Positions 7,006 through 14,836 of a stretch of DNA of 16,787 nucleotides are shown one piece after another. The stretch's first letter is position 1; every line of letters begins with the position of its first letter. This DNA is from Haloarculaceae archaeon (lineage in GTDB: Archaea; Halobacteriota; Halobacteria; Halobacteriales; Haloarculaceae), in the NCBI GenBank assembly GCA_028274885.1, contig JAQCMX010000213.1, positions 1 through 16,787 of the forward strand. Direction: 5' to 3'. A program made the position numbers and the translations under genes. Under the pieces are notes generated by a model. It searched no databases. It saw nothing but the letters and a program-made list of their open reading frames with translations, and was not told where the DNA came from.

Positions 7006-7335
7006 CTACCTCTCTCTGTCGTCCGGACGGTCGGTCCCCCAGAAGCCGTCGTGTTTGGTGACGGTGAGGTCGTCGGTGACCCGAACCTGACAGGAAAGGC
7101 GCAGGCCGTCGTCAGAGTTGTGGGGCGGAATCGACAGCCGCAGGCGCTCTCGCCGGGTTGACTCGGCGGCGTCACCCGAGACTGCCACAGCACAGGTGCC
7201 ACAACTCCCGAGGCCGTGACAGGACACCAGCCGTGGGCCGTTGTGGACCGGGTGGTCGGCCCGGAGCAGGACATCCCGGAGCACGGCGCCGTCCTCGCAC
7301 GTCAGCGTTTCGCCCTCGAAATCGATGGTGTGCAT
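7006..7335 (-). CDS. Small [2Fe-2S] ferredoxin
   Basis: The product has 109 residues from the preferred ATG at 7335 (MHTIDFEGETLTCEDGAVLR). The upstream ATG at 7359 would add eight non-conserved residues, and the numbers below count from it. Cluster ligands are C47, C53, C56 and C90, that is C-x5-C-x2-C-x33-C, in LVSCHGLGSCGTCAVAV and RLSCQV. The x5 spacing is that of adrenodoxin-type rather than plant photosynthetic (x4) ferredoxins. The protein is shorter than the well-known acidic haloarchaeal ferredoxins, which have an inserted N-terminal domain. It should be a cytoplasmic one-electron carrier. It sits 62 bp upstream of the luciferase-like oxidoreductase on the same strand. Confidence 0.87.
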   Translation of the reverse strand: MHTIDFEGETLTCEDGAVLRDVLLRADHPVHNGPRLVSCHGLGSCGTCAVAVSGDAAESTRRERLRLSIPPHNSDDGLRLSCQVRVTDDLTVTKHDGFWGTDRPDDRER

Positions 7336-7442
7336 ACCGACTGAACGGGCCCGCGTCACTTCAGCGATGTGCCGGGTCGATCTGACGACAATCTGTGCCC
7401 GGTGGTCGGGCGACGCGAAGTGCTCTCGCAGGGCAGATCGGA

Positions 7443-7456
7443 CCGCTGTGTAGCGG
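7443..7456 (-). terminator. Short hairpin just downstream of the YyaL-like gene
   Basis: CCGCT at 7443-7447 pairs with AGCGG at 7452-7456 across a 4-nt loop, 9 bp beyond the stop codon at 7465-7467. There is no T-run, so termination activity is uncertain. Confidence 0.3.
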
Positions 7457-7464
7457 CCCGTCAG

Positions 7465-9594
7465 TCACAGCATGCGGTCGGCCCAGTCCAGCGCAGTGCG
7501 CACGTTGTTTCGGGGTGGTGAACAGGTGCCATCGCGGCAGGCGTATATCGTCGGTTCGTCGTTTTTCTGAGACCGACCCTTCCAGATCGGCGGGACTTCC
7601 TCACGATCCAGCGCGTCGAGATAGTGTCCGAGTTCACCGTCCTCCGGGGGGCGACGAGCCAGAAGCCGTGGAGAGAGATACCGCTTTGCGATCGTTTCCC
7701 GGAACTTTGCCGGCATCACGTCGGTGACGGCAGTCAGTTCGAGCGTCCCGCGCTGTACGGTATCGGCCGCCAGCGTCAGCGAGGCGTGTTGTAAGGGGTT
7801 GGATTTGATCCGACTGCCGTGTGTCCGAACCACGCTGTCGGCAATCTCCCAGAAGTCGGCATCCGGCAGGAAATGACTCAGGGTCTCGAAAAGCTCCGCT
7901 GCGACGCCGGCACTCGATGGGGTCGACTGGTCGTTGAGTTCCTGGGGACGTGTGATGAGTTGCTCACCGGACTCCGGGGTGAAATACAGCGTCTGATCGT
8001 TTTCGTCCCAGAACTCGCGCTCGATCGCCCGGGCGAGCGTGACCGCAAAGGAGAGGTGCTCGGGTTCACCTGTGGCCTGGTACAGATCGAGCGCTCCCCG
8101 CCCCAGATAGGCGTAGTCCTCGAGATATCCCTCGAACTTCGGGACCCCGTTCATGTACCGCCGTTGTAGACGCTGTGTGTCCTCATTCCACAGCCTCTCC
8201 TCGACGAAACGCAGGGCAGCCACCCCCGACTCTGCAAACTCCCGGTCGAGGGCGAGACCGGCCTCGGCAAACGCCGAGACTGCGAGCCCGTTCCAGCCCG
8301 CCAGGATCTTTTCGTCCCGTGGCGGTCGTGGTCGCGCCTCCCGCGCACCCGCGAGCGCTTCCCGGGCGCTTGCGAGTCTTTTTTCGACCTCGTCTTCGTT
8401 CAGCCCGTGGCTATCTGCGAGCTGTTCGACTGACCTTTCGACGTTCAGCACGCTACTCCCTTCGAAGTTCCCACCCTCCGTGACGCCGTAGTGGTCACAG
8501 CAAAGCGTCGCTGCCTCGCTGTCTTCGATCACGTCGTGGATCTCCTCGGGGGTCCACACGTAGTAGGCACCCTCCTCGTGCTCGCCACCCGCCGTCTCGC
8601 TCTGTGCTCCGAGCGTACCGTAGAATCCGCCGTCGTCGTCGGTCAGTTCCCGCTGTACGAACTCGAGTGACTGGGACGCCACCGTGGCGTACCGATCTTC
8701 GCCGGTCGCCTGGTACGCAGCCAGATAGGCCCGGGACAGCTCGGCATTGTCGTACAGCATCTTCTCGAAGTGCGGTACTGTCCAGTCCCGATCTGTCGCG
8801 TACCGGTGAAAGCCACCACCGATGTGGTCGTACATACCCCCGGATGCCATCGCGTCGAGCGTCTCGGTGGCAACTGCCCGGTAGACAGACCGATCGGTCA
8901 GATCCCACGCTCGTAAGAGCAGATGGATCCGTCCGGTGTGGGGAAACTTCGGACCCGACCCCCAGCCACCCTCCTCCCGGTCGGCACTCCGAACGGCCGC
9001 CTTGGCCGCGATTTCGACGATCGGATCCTCGTATTGCTCGTCGGGCTGTATCGGTGTCTCCGGCACAGACTCGAGTTCCTCTTCTACGGCCTCACTCCAT
9101 TGGGTCGCACGCCCCTCGATTTCGGATCGTTCGGTGGGATCCTGCCACGAGTCCCTGATGTCCTCGAGCAGACCAATAAATCCCGGTGTGCCCCGTTTTG
9201 GCCGCTTTGGAAAGTACGTTCCCACATAGAACGGCTCCTGGTCCGGCGTCAGCCAGACCGAAAGCGGCCAGCCTCCTCGTCCGCTGACCTGCTGGCAGAT
9301 GGTCTGGTAGATGCTGTCGATATCGGGGCGTTCCTCCCGGTCGACTTTGATCGGGACGAAGTCTTCGTTGAGTATCTCCGCCACCGCCTCGTCCGCGAAA
9401 CTCTCGTCGGCCATCACGTGACACCAGTGACAGGCCGCGTAACCGATCGAGAGAAAGATCGGCACGTCGTGTTCTTGGGCGGTTTCGAGTGCCTGCTGGT
9501 CCCACGGCTGCCAGTTGACCGGGTTGTCCGCGTGGTCCCGAAGGTACGGGCTCTCCTCGTCGGTGAGCCTGTTGCGCTGGGTCGGTATCGTCAT
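7465..9594 (-). CDS. Thioredoxin-domain protein of the YyaL/SPATA20 (DUF255) family
   Basis: The 709-residue product matches full-length family members. The N-terminal thioredoxin-like domain (about 5-165) opens with NRLTDEESPYL and NPVNW and has the active-site-like motif ACHWCHVM with C55 and C58. It continues with FVPIKVDREERPDID and GGWPLSVWLTP. The remaining ~500 residues form the alpha/alpha-toroid glycosidase-like region, with GGGFHRYATDRDWTVPHFEK, LYDNAEL and KILAGWNGL. The family is widespread in all domains, but its reaction is not established; N-acylglucosamine epimerase-like folding has been noted for the C-terminal part. It has no signal peptide. The ATG at 9594 is 23-31 nt from a TATA-like box. 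It is divergent from purD across 112 bp. Confidence 0.92.
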   Translation of the reverse strand: MTIPTQRNRLTDEESPYLRDHADNPVNWQPWDQQALETAQEHDVPIFLSIGYAACHWCHVMADESFADEAVAEILNEDFVPIKVDREERPDIDSIYQTICQQVSGRGGWPLSVWLTPDQEPFYVGTYFPKRPKRGTPGFIGLLEDIRDSWQDPTERSEIEGRATQWSEAVEEELESVPETPIQPDEQYEDPIVEIAAKAAVRSADREEGGWGSGPKFPHTGRIHLLLRAWDLTDRSVYRAVATETLDAMASGGMYDHIGGGFHRYATDRDWTVPHFEKMLYDNAELSRAYLAAYQATGEDRYATVASQSLEFVQRELTDDDGGFYGTLGAQSETAGGEHEEGAYYVWTPEEIHDVIEDSEAATLCCDHYGVTEGGNFEGSSVLNVERSVEQLADSHGLNEDEVEKRLASAREALAGAREARPRPPRDEKILAGWNGLAVSAFAEAGLALDREFAESGVAALRFVEERLWNEDTQRLQRRYMNGVPKFEGYLEDYAYLGRGALDLYQATGEPEHLSFAVTLARAIEREFWDENDQTLYFTPESGEQLITRPQELNDQSTPSSAGVAAELFETLSHFLPDADFWEIADSVVRTHGSRIKSNPLQHASLTLAADTVQRGTLELTAVTDVMPAKFRETIAKRYLSPRLLARRPPEDGELGHYLDALDREEVPPIWKGRSQKNDEPTIYACRDGTCSPPRNNVRTALDWADRML

Positions 9595-9616
9595 GATTAC
9601 AGGTTCGGTTCCCAGT

Positions 9617-9625
9617 CACTAAAGC
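9617..9625 (-). promoter_or_regulatory. TATA-like box of the YyaL-like gene
   Basis: The minus strand reads GGCTTTAGTG about 23-31 nt before the ATG at 9594, matching a leaderless haloarchaeal promoter. Confidence 0.45.
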
Positions 9626-9674
9626 CGTGAGATTCCGACAACCGTGGCCTGCCGAGAACCCCCTTAGAGCGGAA

Positions 9675-9683
9675 CCTTTACAC
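9675..9683 (+). promoter_or_regulatory. TATA box with upstream purine element of purD
   Basis: GCGGAACCTTTACACAGG places CCTTTACAC 24-32 nt before the ATG at 9707, and CGGAA upstream resembles a BRE. The transcript would have almost no leader. It is back to back with the promoter of the divergent YyaL-like gene, about 50 bp away. Confidence 0.55.
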
Positions 9684-9706
9684 AGGATTCGGACGGGAGT
9701 TGGGGT

Positions 9707-11002
9707 ATGGACGAGACAGTGCTGCTTGTCGGCGGCGGCGGCCGTGAGCACGCCATTGCGCGTGCGCTGGCTGATTCGACGGGAACGCTGTACGCCTGTG
9801 CCGGCAACCGTAATCCTGGGATTGCGGCGGTCGCCAAGGGTTTCGAGACGCTCGACACGACGAACCCATCGGCCGTCCGGTCGTACGCCGGCGACATCGA
9901 GGCAACCCTTGCGGTGATCGGTCCGGAGACGCCCCTCGAAGCCGGCGTCGCAGACGCACTCGACGAGGCGGGCGTCTACGCGTTCGGGCCCCAGCAGACG
10001 GACGCCCGAATCGAGACAGACAAAGCCTTTCAGCGGGCCTTCATGCAGGAACACGACATCCCCGGCTGCCCCGATTTCGAGACGTTCCGCGATATGTCGG
10101 CTGCCTGCCGGTACATTGATCAGTACGACGGTGACCTTGCGGTCAAACCGGTCGGACTGACCGGTGGCAAGGGGGTCCGGGTGGTCGGTGAGCAGGTAAC
10201 CCCCCAAGCGGCCAAGGCGTATATTCGCGAGGCAGACTACGAGCGAATCGTCCTCGAGGAACGGCTGGTGGGCGAGGAATTTACCATCCAGGCTCTCGTC
10301 GCAAACGGAGACGTTCGCGTCACGCCGGCAGTGCAGGATCACAAACGTGCCTACGAGGGCGACGAGGGGCCAAACACCGGTGGGATGGGCTCGTACAGCG
10401 ACGCAGGGCTCGAACTCCCCTTTATGTTCGAGGACGAATACATGGCAGCAGTCGACATCCTCCGGGAGACCGTGGCCGCTCTCGACGGGTACAAAGGCGT
10501 CCTGTACGGGCAGTTCATGCTCACGGCCGAGGGGATCAAGGTCGTCGAATTCAACGCCCGCTTTGGCGACCCCGAAGCGATGAACACCCTGCCGATCCTC
10601 ACGACCGATCTTCTCGACGTTCTCGTGGCGGCCCGTGAGGGTGAGTCGCTTCCACAACTTTCCTTTGACCGACAGGCCACCGTCTGTAAGTACGCCGTGC
10701 CGGATGGCTATCCAACGGAACCGGAATCGGGCACACGTATAGCGATCGACGAGGGGGATGCAGGTGACGCGACACTGTTCTACGCGAGTGTCGACGAGCG
10801 CCAGGATGGCGTCTACACGACCACCTCACGATCGTTCGCTGCGGTGGGGATCGCCGGATCGATACAGGAGGCCGAAGAGGTCGCCGCGGAGGCGCTCGAA
10901 GCAACCCGCGGGGAGGGGCTCAGGATCCGCCAGGACATCGGCAAACCGGATCTTGTCCAGCGTCGCATCGACCACACGAGCGAACTTCGGGAGGACAGGT
11001 AG
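9707..11002 (+). CDS. purD: Phosphoribosylamine-glycine ligase (GAR synthetase)
   Basis: The 431-residue ATP-grasp enzyme joins glycine to 5-phosphoribosylamine with ATP, the second step of purine synthesis. The N-domain starts LLVGGGGREHAIARAL, followed by GNRNPGIA. The central ATP-grasp part has AVKPVGLTGGKGVRVV (145-160) and GPNTGGMGSYSD (221-232). The catalytic and metal-binding block GVLYGQFMLTAEG then EFNARFGDPEAMN ends near 293, and the C-terminal domain completes the usual length. No PurD/PurM/PurN fusion is present and no other purine gene is nearby, so the pathway is scattered in this genome. It has its own leaderless-type promoter. Confidence 0.96.
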   Translation: MDETVLLVGGGGREHAIARALADSTGTLYACAGNRNPGIAAVAKGFETLDTTNPSAVRSYAGDIEATLAVIGPETPLEAGVADALDEAGVYAFGPQQTDARIETDKAFQRAFMQEHDIPGCPDFETFRDMSAACRYIDQYDGDLAVKPVGLTGGKGVRVVGEQVTPQAAKAYIREADYERIVLEERLVGEEFTIQALVANGDVRVTPAVQDHKRAYEGDEGPNTGGMGSYSDAGLELPFMFEDEYMAAVDILRETVAALDGYKGVLYGQFMLTAEGIKVVEFNARFGDPEAMNTLPILTTDLLDVLVAAREGESLPQLSFDRQATVCKYAVPDGYPTEPESGTRIAIDEGDAGDATLFYASVDERQDGVYTTTSRSFAAVGIAGSIQEAEEVAAEALEATRGEGLRIRQDIGKPDLVQRRIDHTSELREDR

Positions 11003-11093
11003 CCTGGACGTCCTCGGGCCGAACGGGGTCGGACCCCCGGTCGATCCGTCGACGGGAGAGAGTTTGAAGTTGTTCCGTCACGAACTTCCGGTT

Positions 11094-11771
11094 GTGACCG
11101 ACGAGACCGCCGCCGGAGCGAAGGGTGGAGACGACACGTCTGCCGGTGAGGGTACGACCGAGGCGGCACCCGGCGGGGAACACAGTCGTTCCGATGGGGC
11201 CGTCGCCGACAGGACCGCAAACCCTGGCACCAGAAAAGAGCGCATCTCGGTTCACCCCCGAACTGGACAGCACAACTCCCTTCACCGGTGGTATCGTATC
11301 CGGAACCCGCTCAGGGTTGCATTTAACTATCTGGTAATTCTCGTCTGCCGGATCTCACCCAGTCTCCGCCTGAAACGCTGGCTGCTTCGGCGCATCGGTG
11401 TGACCATCGGGGCCAACGTGGCCTGGGGGCTGGAGTCGACCCCGGATATCTTCTGGCCCGACCTCATCACCGTCGAAGACGATGCACTCATCGGGTACGA
11501 CGCCACGATCCTCTGTCACGAATTTCTCGTCGACGAGTACCGGACCGGCGCAGTCCACGTCGGGGAGGAGGCGATGATCGGTGCCGGGGCGATTCTCCTT
11601 CCCGGCATCGAGGTCGGAACCGGCGCGCAGGTCGCTGCGAATTCACTGGTGACCGAAGACGTTCCCCCGAACGTGACTGTCGCGGGTGTCCCAGCACGGC
11701 CTGTAACGGAAACTGACGGTGAGACAACACAAACCCGGAACGACCGGAACGAACGTGGGTCACAGAGATAG
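11094..11771 (+). CDS. Hexapeptide-repeat acyltransferase (left-handed beta-helix), GTG start
   Basis: The 225-residue product is read from the GTG at 11094. No ATG occurs in this frame between the end of purD and the conserved core; the frame stays open back into purD, but there it reads as purD shadow. The low-complexity N-terminal ~45 residues (VTDETAAGAKGG...) precede the conserved start TRKERISVHP, then RWYRIRNPLRV, a hydrophobic stretch FNYLVILVCRISPSL at 78-92, and a left-handed beta-helix at about 102-203 with IG-x4-G repeats, CHEF at 141-144 and AGVPARPV. The fold is that of maltose O-acetyltransferase-like enzymes; the acyl donor and acceptor are unknown. The gap after purD is 91 bp. 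An AT-poor TTTGAAGTT at about 11072 may be a weak promoter; co-transcription with purD is also possible. Confidence 0.78.
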   Translation: MTDETAAGAKGGDDTSAGEGTTEAAPGGEHSRSDGAVADRTANPGTRKERISVHPRTGQHNSLHRWYRIRNPLRVAFNYLVILVCRISPSLRLKRWLLRRIGVTIGANVAWGLESTPDIFWPDLITVEDDALIGYDATILCHEFLVDEYRTGAVHVGEEAMIGAGAILLPGIEVGTGAQVAANSLVTEDVPPNVTVAGVPARPVTETDGETTQTRNDRNERGSQR

Positions 11772-11834
11772 CACACGTCGTCGAATCTGCCCACCTCGGA
11801 AACCGCCAGGGTTGTCCACCTCCTCGGCGCGACA

Positions 11835-11842
11835 GTTTAAAG
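11835..11842 (+). promoter_or_regulatory. TATA box of the aIF2-beta gene
   Basis: GACAGTTTAAAGTC places GTTTAAAG 25-32 nt before the ATG at 11867, as expected for a leaderless transcript. Confidence 0.5.
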
Positions 11843-11866
11843 TCGACCCAAAAGTTTCCTTCCGAT

Positions 11867-12265
11867 ATGGACTACGAAAAGATGCTTGACCGTGGTATAG
11901 AAGAGACGCCGGACATTGTGGGCGGGTCCGACCGGTTCGACGTCCCCGAACCGGATATCAGACAGGAGGGTCACTCGACTGTCTTCGAAAACTTCCAGAG
12001 CGTCGTCGACAAACTCGACCGCCGGGAGAACCACCTGCTCAAGTTTCTCCAGAACGACCTCGGCACGAGTGCCAACATAGATGAAAGCAATCGTGCCAGA
12101 CTCACCGGCGAGTTCGACACAGATCGGATTGCAGAGGCTGTCGAGGCATACACCGAACAGTACGTCCTGTGTAGCGAGTGTGGGTTACCGGATACGAACC
12201 TCCAACGGGAACAGGGGGCCGAAATTCTACAGTGCGACGCCTGTGGCGCACAGTCGGCGACGTGA
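11867..12265 (+). CDS. eif2b: Translation initiation factor aIF2, beta subunit
   Basis: The 132-residue protein is one of three subunits of archaeal IF2, which brings initiator Met-tRNA to the ribosome with GTP. The N-terminal helix, MDYEKMLDRGIEETPDI, binds the gamma subunit in characterised homologues. The central alpha/beta domain includes TVFENF and HLLKFLQNDLGTSANI. The C-terminal zinc ribbon has C102, C105, C123 and C126 (CSECGLPDT ... CDACGA). The length is normal for the archaeal form, which lacks the lysine blocks of eukaryotic eIF2-beta. It has its own promoter and ends 12 bp from the convergent zinc-ribbon gene. Confidence 0.94.
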   Translation: MDYEKMLDRGIEETPDIVGGSDRFDVPEPDIRQEGHSTVFENFQSVVDKLDRRENHLLKFLQNDLGTSANIDESNRARLTGEFDTDRIAEAVEAYTEQYVLCSECGLPDTNLQREQGAEILQCDACGAQSAT

Positions 12266-12277
12266 GTGTCCCCCGGC

Positions 12278-12457
12278 TCACCCTAGTGTCTGCAGCGTCC
12301 GCAGATCGTGCTCGGTTCTCGTGAACTCAGCCATCTGCCGACCGGTCTGGCAGTTCGGACACTGAAACGTCCGGTCGCTCGCCGGGAGTCCCCCTGGCTG
12401 TCGTTGCCACTCCTTGGTACACTCGGGACACACCAGTCGGACAAACGTCTCATCCAT
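12278..12457 (-). CDS. Small zinc-ribbon protein, function unknown (haloarchaeal)
   Basis: The 59-residue product is read from the ATG at 12457 (MDETFVRLVCPECTKEWQ). The Cys pairs CPEC and CPNC are 22 residues apart and form a probable zinc ribbon, and the tail is MAEFTRTEHDL. Small zinc-ribbon proteins of this pattern are common in haloarchaea and have no assigned role that I know of; nucleic-acid or protein binding is plausible. ATG at 12457 is preferred over 12499 because homology and acidity begin there and a TATA-like CCTTTATTC lies 27-35 nt upstream. The gene is convergent with aIF2-beta and lies downstream of dnaK on the same strand. Confidence 0.75.
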   Translation of the reverse strand: MDETFVRLVCPECTKEWQRQPGGLPASDRTFQCPNCQTGRQMAEFTRTEHDLRTLQTLG

Positions 12458-12483
12458 GTGTGTGTTTACCAGACACGGTGGCC

Positions 12484-12492
12484 GAATAAAGG
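12484..12492 (-). promoter_or_regulatory. TATA box of the small zinc-ribbon gene
   Basis: The minus strand reads CAACCTTTATTCGG about 27-35 nt before the ATG at 12457. It indicates expression independent of dnaK. Confidence 0.5.
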
Positions 12493-12616
12493 TTGGCATA
12501 CGGATAAGTTACGATCGGCCGTCCTCACAGACGATCCAGCAAAACACCCGGAGAGTAGCTCTGTGGCTGTCCGCGAGAAACAGAAAATACACGACCGACC
12601 GGGCACGATGGGGCCG

Positions 12617-14584
12617 TTACGCGTCGTCTGACCCGTCTTCCGCGTCCCCGCCTGCCTGGTCCTCAGGCGCTTCGTCGACGTCTTCGAAGTCCGCGTCCAC
12701 GTACTCCTCGCCGGCACTGGCTGCGCCAGCACCCCCACCGGGGCCGGGACCGGCACCGCCGGGGCCTGCACCGCCAGGGCCTGCACCGGCTGCTCCAGGG
12801 CCAGCTCCGGCTCCCGCACCGGCGCCTGCTGCCTGCTGGGCCTGTTCCTGGTACATCTGTTTGCCGAGTTCCTGGAGTTCCTCTGCAAGTTCCTCGGTGA
12901 CCTCCTCGAGTTCCTCTCTGGTCGCGTCCTCGTCCTCGACGACAGCCTCGACATCCTCGATCCCGTCCTCTATCCGTTCGCGCACGTCCTCGTCGACGGC
13001 CTCCTCGTTTTCCTCCAGCAGCGTCCGGGCACGCTGGATCGTCGACTCTGCCTCGTTGCGGGCCTCGATCCGCTTGCGACGCTTCTCGTCTTCCTCGGCG
13101 TGTTTTTCGGCCTCCTCTTGCATCTGCTCGATTTGCTCGTCGGAGAGGCCGGCACCGCCTTCGATAGTGATGTCCTCCCTGTTGCCCGAACCCTTGTCCT
13201 CGGCCTCGACGTTGACAATCCCGTTCTCGTCGAGTGCGAAGGTCACTTCGATCTGTGGCGTGCCCGCGGGGGCCGGGGGGATCCCCGTCAGCGCGAACTC
13301 ACCCAGGAGTTCGTTCTCTTCGGCGATCTCGCGTTCACCCTGGAACACCCGAATCTGTACCTGCGTCTGGTTGCCCTGGGCCGTCGTGAAGATCTTCGAC
13401 TCCTCTGTCGGGATGGTGGTGTTTTTCTCGATCAGACGCTCGAACAGGCCGCCCTTTACCTCCACACCCAGCGAGAGCGGTGTGACGTCAACGAGGACGA
13501 TATCGTCGACGTCACCCGAGAGTACCCCGCCCTGGATCGCGGCACCGAGCGCCACGGCCTCGTCGGGATTGACGTTTTTCTTTGGCTCCTGCCCGGTCAA
13601 CTCCTGGACTTTCTCCTGGACCATCGGCATGCGGGTCGACCCGCCGACGAGAATCACCTCGTCGATGTCTGACGCCGAGTAGTCGGCGTCCTGTAGTGCT
13701 TGCTGGGTGGGCTCGACGGTCCGCTCGATCAGATCATCGGTGATAGATTCGAACTTCGCACGGGTGAGCGAGGCTTCGAGATCTTTGGGTCCGTCGTCGT
13801 CTGCCGCAATAAATGGGAGGTTGATCGCGGTTTCCTTTCGGTTTGAGAGTTCGATCTTCGCCTCCTCGGCAGCGTCGTACAGGCGCTGGAGTGCTTGGCG
13901 ATCCTCGCGGAGGTCGATCCCGTGTTCGGCTTCAAAATCCGATGCAAGCCATTCGACGATGGCCTCGTCCCAGTCGTCACCCCCGAGATCGTTGTCACCG
14001 TTTGTCGCAACGACCTCGTAGACGCCCCCACCGAGATCCAGGATCGAAACGTCGAACGTCCCGCCACCGAGGTCGTAGACGAGCACGGTCTGGTCGCTCT
14101 CGTCGTCGAGCCCGTATGCCATCGCCGCCGCCGTTGGCTCGTTGATTATGCGTTCGACCTCGAAGCCAGCAATTTCTCCCGCGTCTTTGGTCGCCTGGCG
14201 CTGGCGGTCCGAAAAGTACGCCGGCACGGTGATAACTGCCTTCCCGACATCCTCGCCGAGGTACTCCTCTGCGTCTCGTTTGATCTTCTGGAGAATCATC
14301 GCAGAGACCTGCTCCGGGGTGTACTCCTCGTCCTCGAGGGCCACGGAATAGTCCGTCTCGCCCATGTGGCGCTTGATCGACTCGACGGTGTTGTCGGGAT
14401 TCTGGATGGCCTGGTTTTTTGCTGGCTTCCCGACTATCTGTTCGCCCTCGGAGAATGCGACGACAGAAGGTGTGGTCCGATCACCTTCCCCGTTCACGAT
14501 GATCTCCGGATCGCCACCCTCTATCACCGCGAACGCGCTGTTCGTCGTTCCCAGATCGATACCGAGAATCTTGTTGCTCGTCAT
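12617..14584 (-). CDS. dnaK: Molecular chaperone DnaK (Hsp70)
   Basis: The 655-residue Hsp70 binds and releases unfolded peptides under control of its ATPase, with GrpE as nucleotide exchanger and DnaJ as co-chaperone. The nucleotide-binding domain shows IDLGTTNSAF (9-18), VITVPAYFSDRQRQATKDAG (118-137), DLGGGTFDVS (171-180) and ILVGGSTRMP (311-320). The linker DIVLVDVTPLSLG is at 361-373, followed by the beta-sandwich and a helical lid. The tail has a Gly/Ala/Pro-rich stretch at about 587-623, then EEYVDADFEDVDE. The ~23-residue insertion typical of proteobacterial DnaK after the KR..G region is missing, as in Gram-positive and archaeal DnaK. It lies 252 bp downstream of grpE with its own TATA box; dnaJ is not adjacent. 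Confidence 0.97.
   Translation of the reverse strand: MTSNKILGIDLGTTNSAFAVIEGGDPEIIVNGEGDRTTPSVVAFSEGEQIVGKPAKNQAIQNPDNTVESIKRHMGETDYSVALEDEEYTPEQVSAMILQKIKRDAEEYLGEDVGKAVITVPAYFSDRQRQATKDAGEIAGFEVERIINEPTAAAMAYGLDDESDQTVLVYDLGGGTFDVSILDLGGGVYEVVATNGDNDLGGDDWDEAIVEWLASDFEAEHGIDLREDRQALQRLYDAAEEAKIELSNRKETAINLPFIAADDDGPKDLEASLTRAKFESITDDLIERTVEPTQQALQDADYSASDIDEVILVGGSTRMPMVQEKVQELTGQEPKKNVNPDEAVALGAAIQGGVLSGDVDDIVLVDVTPLSLGVEVKGGLFERLIEKNTTIPTEESKIFTTAQGNQTQVQIRVFQGEREIAEENELLGEFALTGIPPAPAGTPQIEVTFALDENGIVNVEAEDKGSGNREDITIEGGAGLSDEQIEQMQEEAEKHAEEDEKRRKRIEARNEAESTIQRARTLLEENEEAVDEDVRERIEDGIEDVEAVVEDEDATREELEEVTEELAEELQELGKQMYQEQAQQAAGAGAGAGAGPGAAGAGPGGAGPGGAGPGPGGGAGAASAGEEYVDADFEDVDEAPEDQAGGDAEDGSDDA
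12716..12826 (-). repeat. Low-complexity Gly/Ala/Pro-coding repeat near the dnaK 3' end
   Basis: The segment encodes residues 587-623 of DnaK, made almost only of Gly, Ala and Pro. Two near-identical 15-bp units, CACCGCCGGGGCCTG (12754-12768) and CACCGCCAGGGCCTG (12769-12783), differ at one base, and a degenerate third follows. Such repeats change length easily by slippage. They are a flexible spacer before the conserved acidic DnaK end. Confidence 0.8.
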
Positions 14585-14610
14585 GTTATCAGTCTATACC
14601 CGATTGCACC

Positions 14611-14620
14611 GGTTAAAAGT
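14611..14620 (-). promoter_or_regulatory. TATA box of dnaK
   Basis: The minus strand reads GCAACTTTTAACCGG about 27-35 nt before the ATG at 14584. It lies in the 252-bp gap after grpE, so dnaK can be transcribed on its own. The rest of the gap shows no gene. A T-run on the minus strand at about 14637-14641 (GACGCTTTTTACG) may end grpE transcripts. Confidence 0.55.
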
Positions 14621-14836
14621 TGCTAGATGTCGCTCGTAAAAAGCGTCGCACTAACTCTCACTCTGGTGGTTTCGGTACACACCGTTGCCCGCCGTGCATA
14701 GCTTTTTGACCGACCACAAATACACTTGTTGTCCGCAGAGAACAGCCGGATGATCGTCCCCCGGTAATATCCGCGTGCAGAGAATGCCTGGCCCCCGCGG
14801 GTGCCGAGAACGGGTGCGAACGGACAGCCGGCGGTA

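Noticed and set aside
9092..10657. 521-codon open frame on the minus strand across the yyaL start and purD
   Set aside because: It overlaps two certain genes and their divergent promoters; its sequence mirrors purD and yyaL codons and shows no conserved motif.
12414..13682. 422-codon open frame on the plus strand opposite dnaK, rich in Ser and Pro
   Set aside because: It is the antisense shadow of dnaK in GC-rich DNA, with low-complexity composition and no domain.
14623..14836. Open minus-strand frame in the grpE-dnaK gap
   Set aside because: It has no suitable start codon in the gap, is only a continuation of a grpE shadow frame, and no family was recognised.
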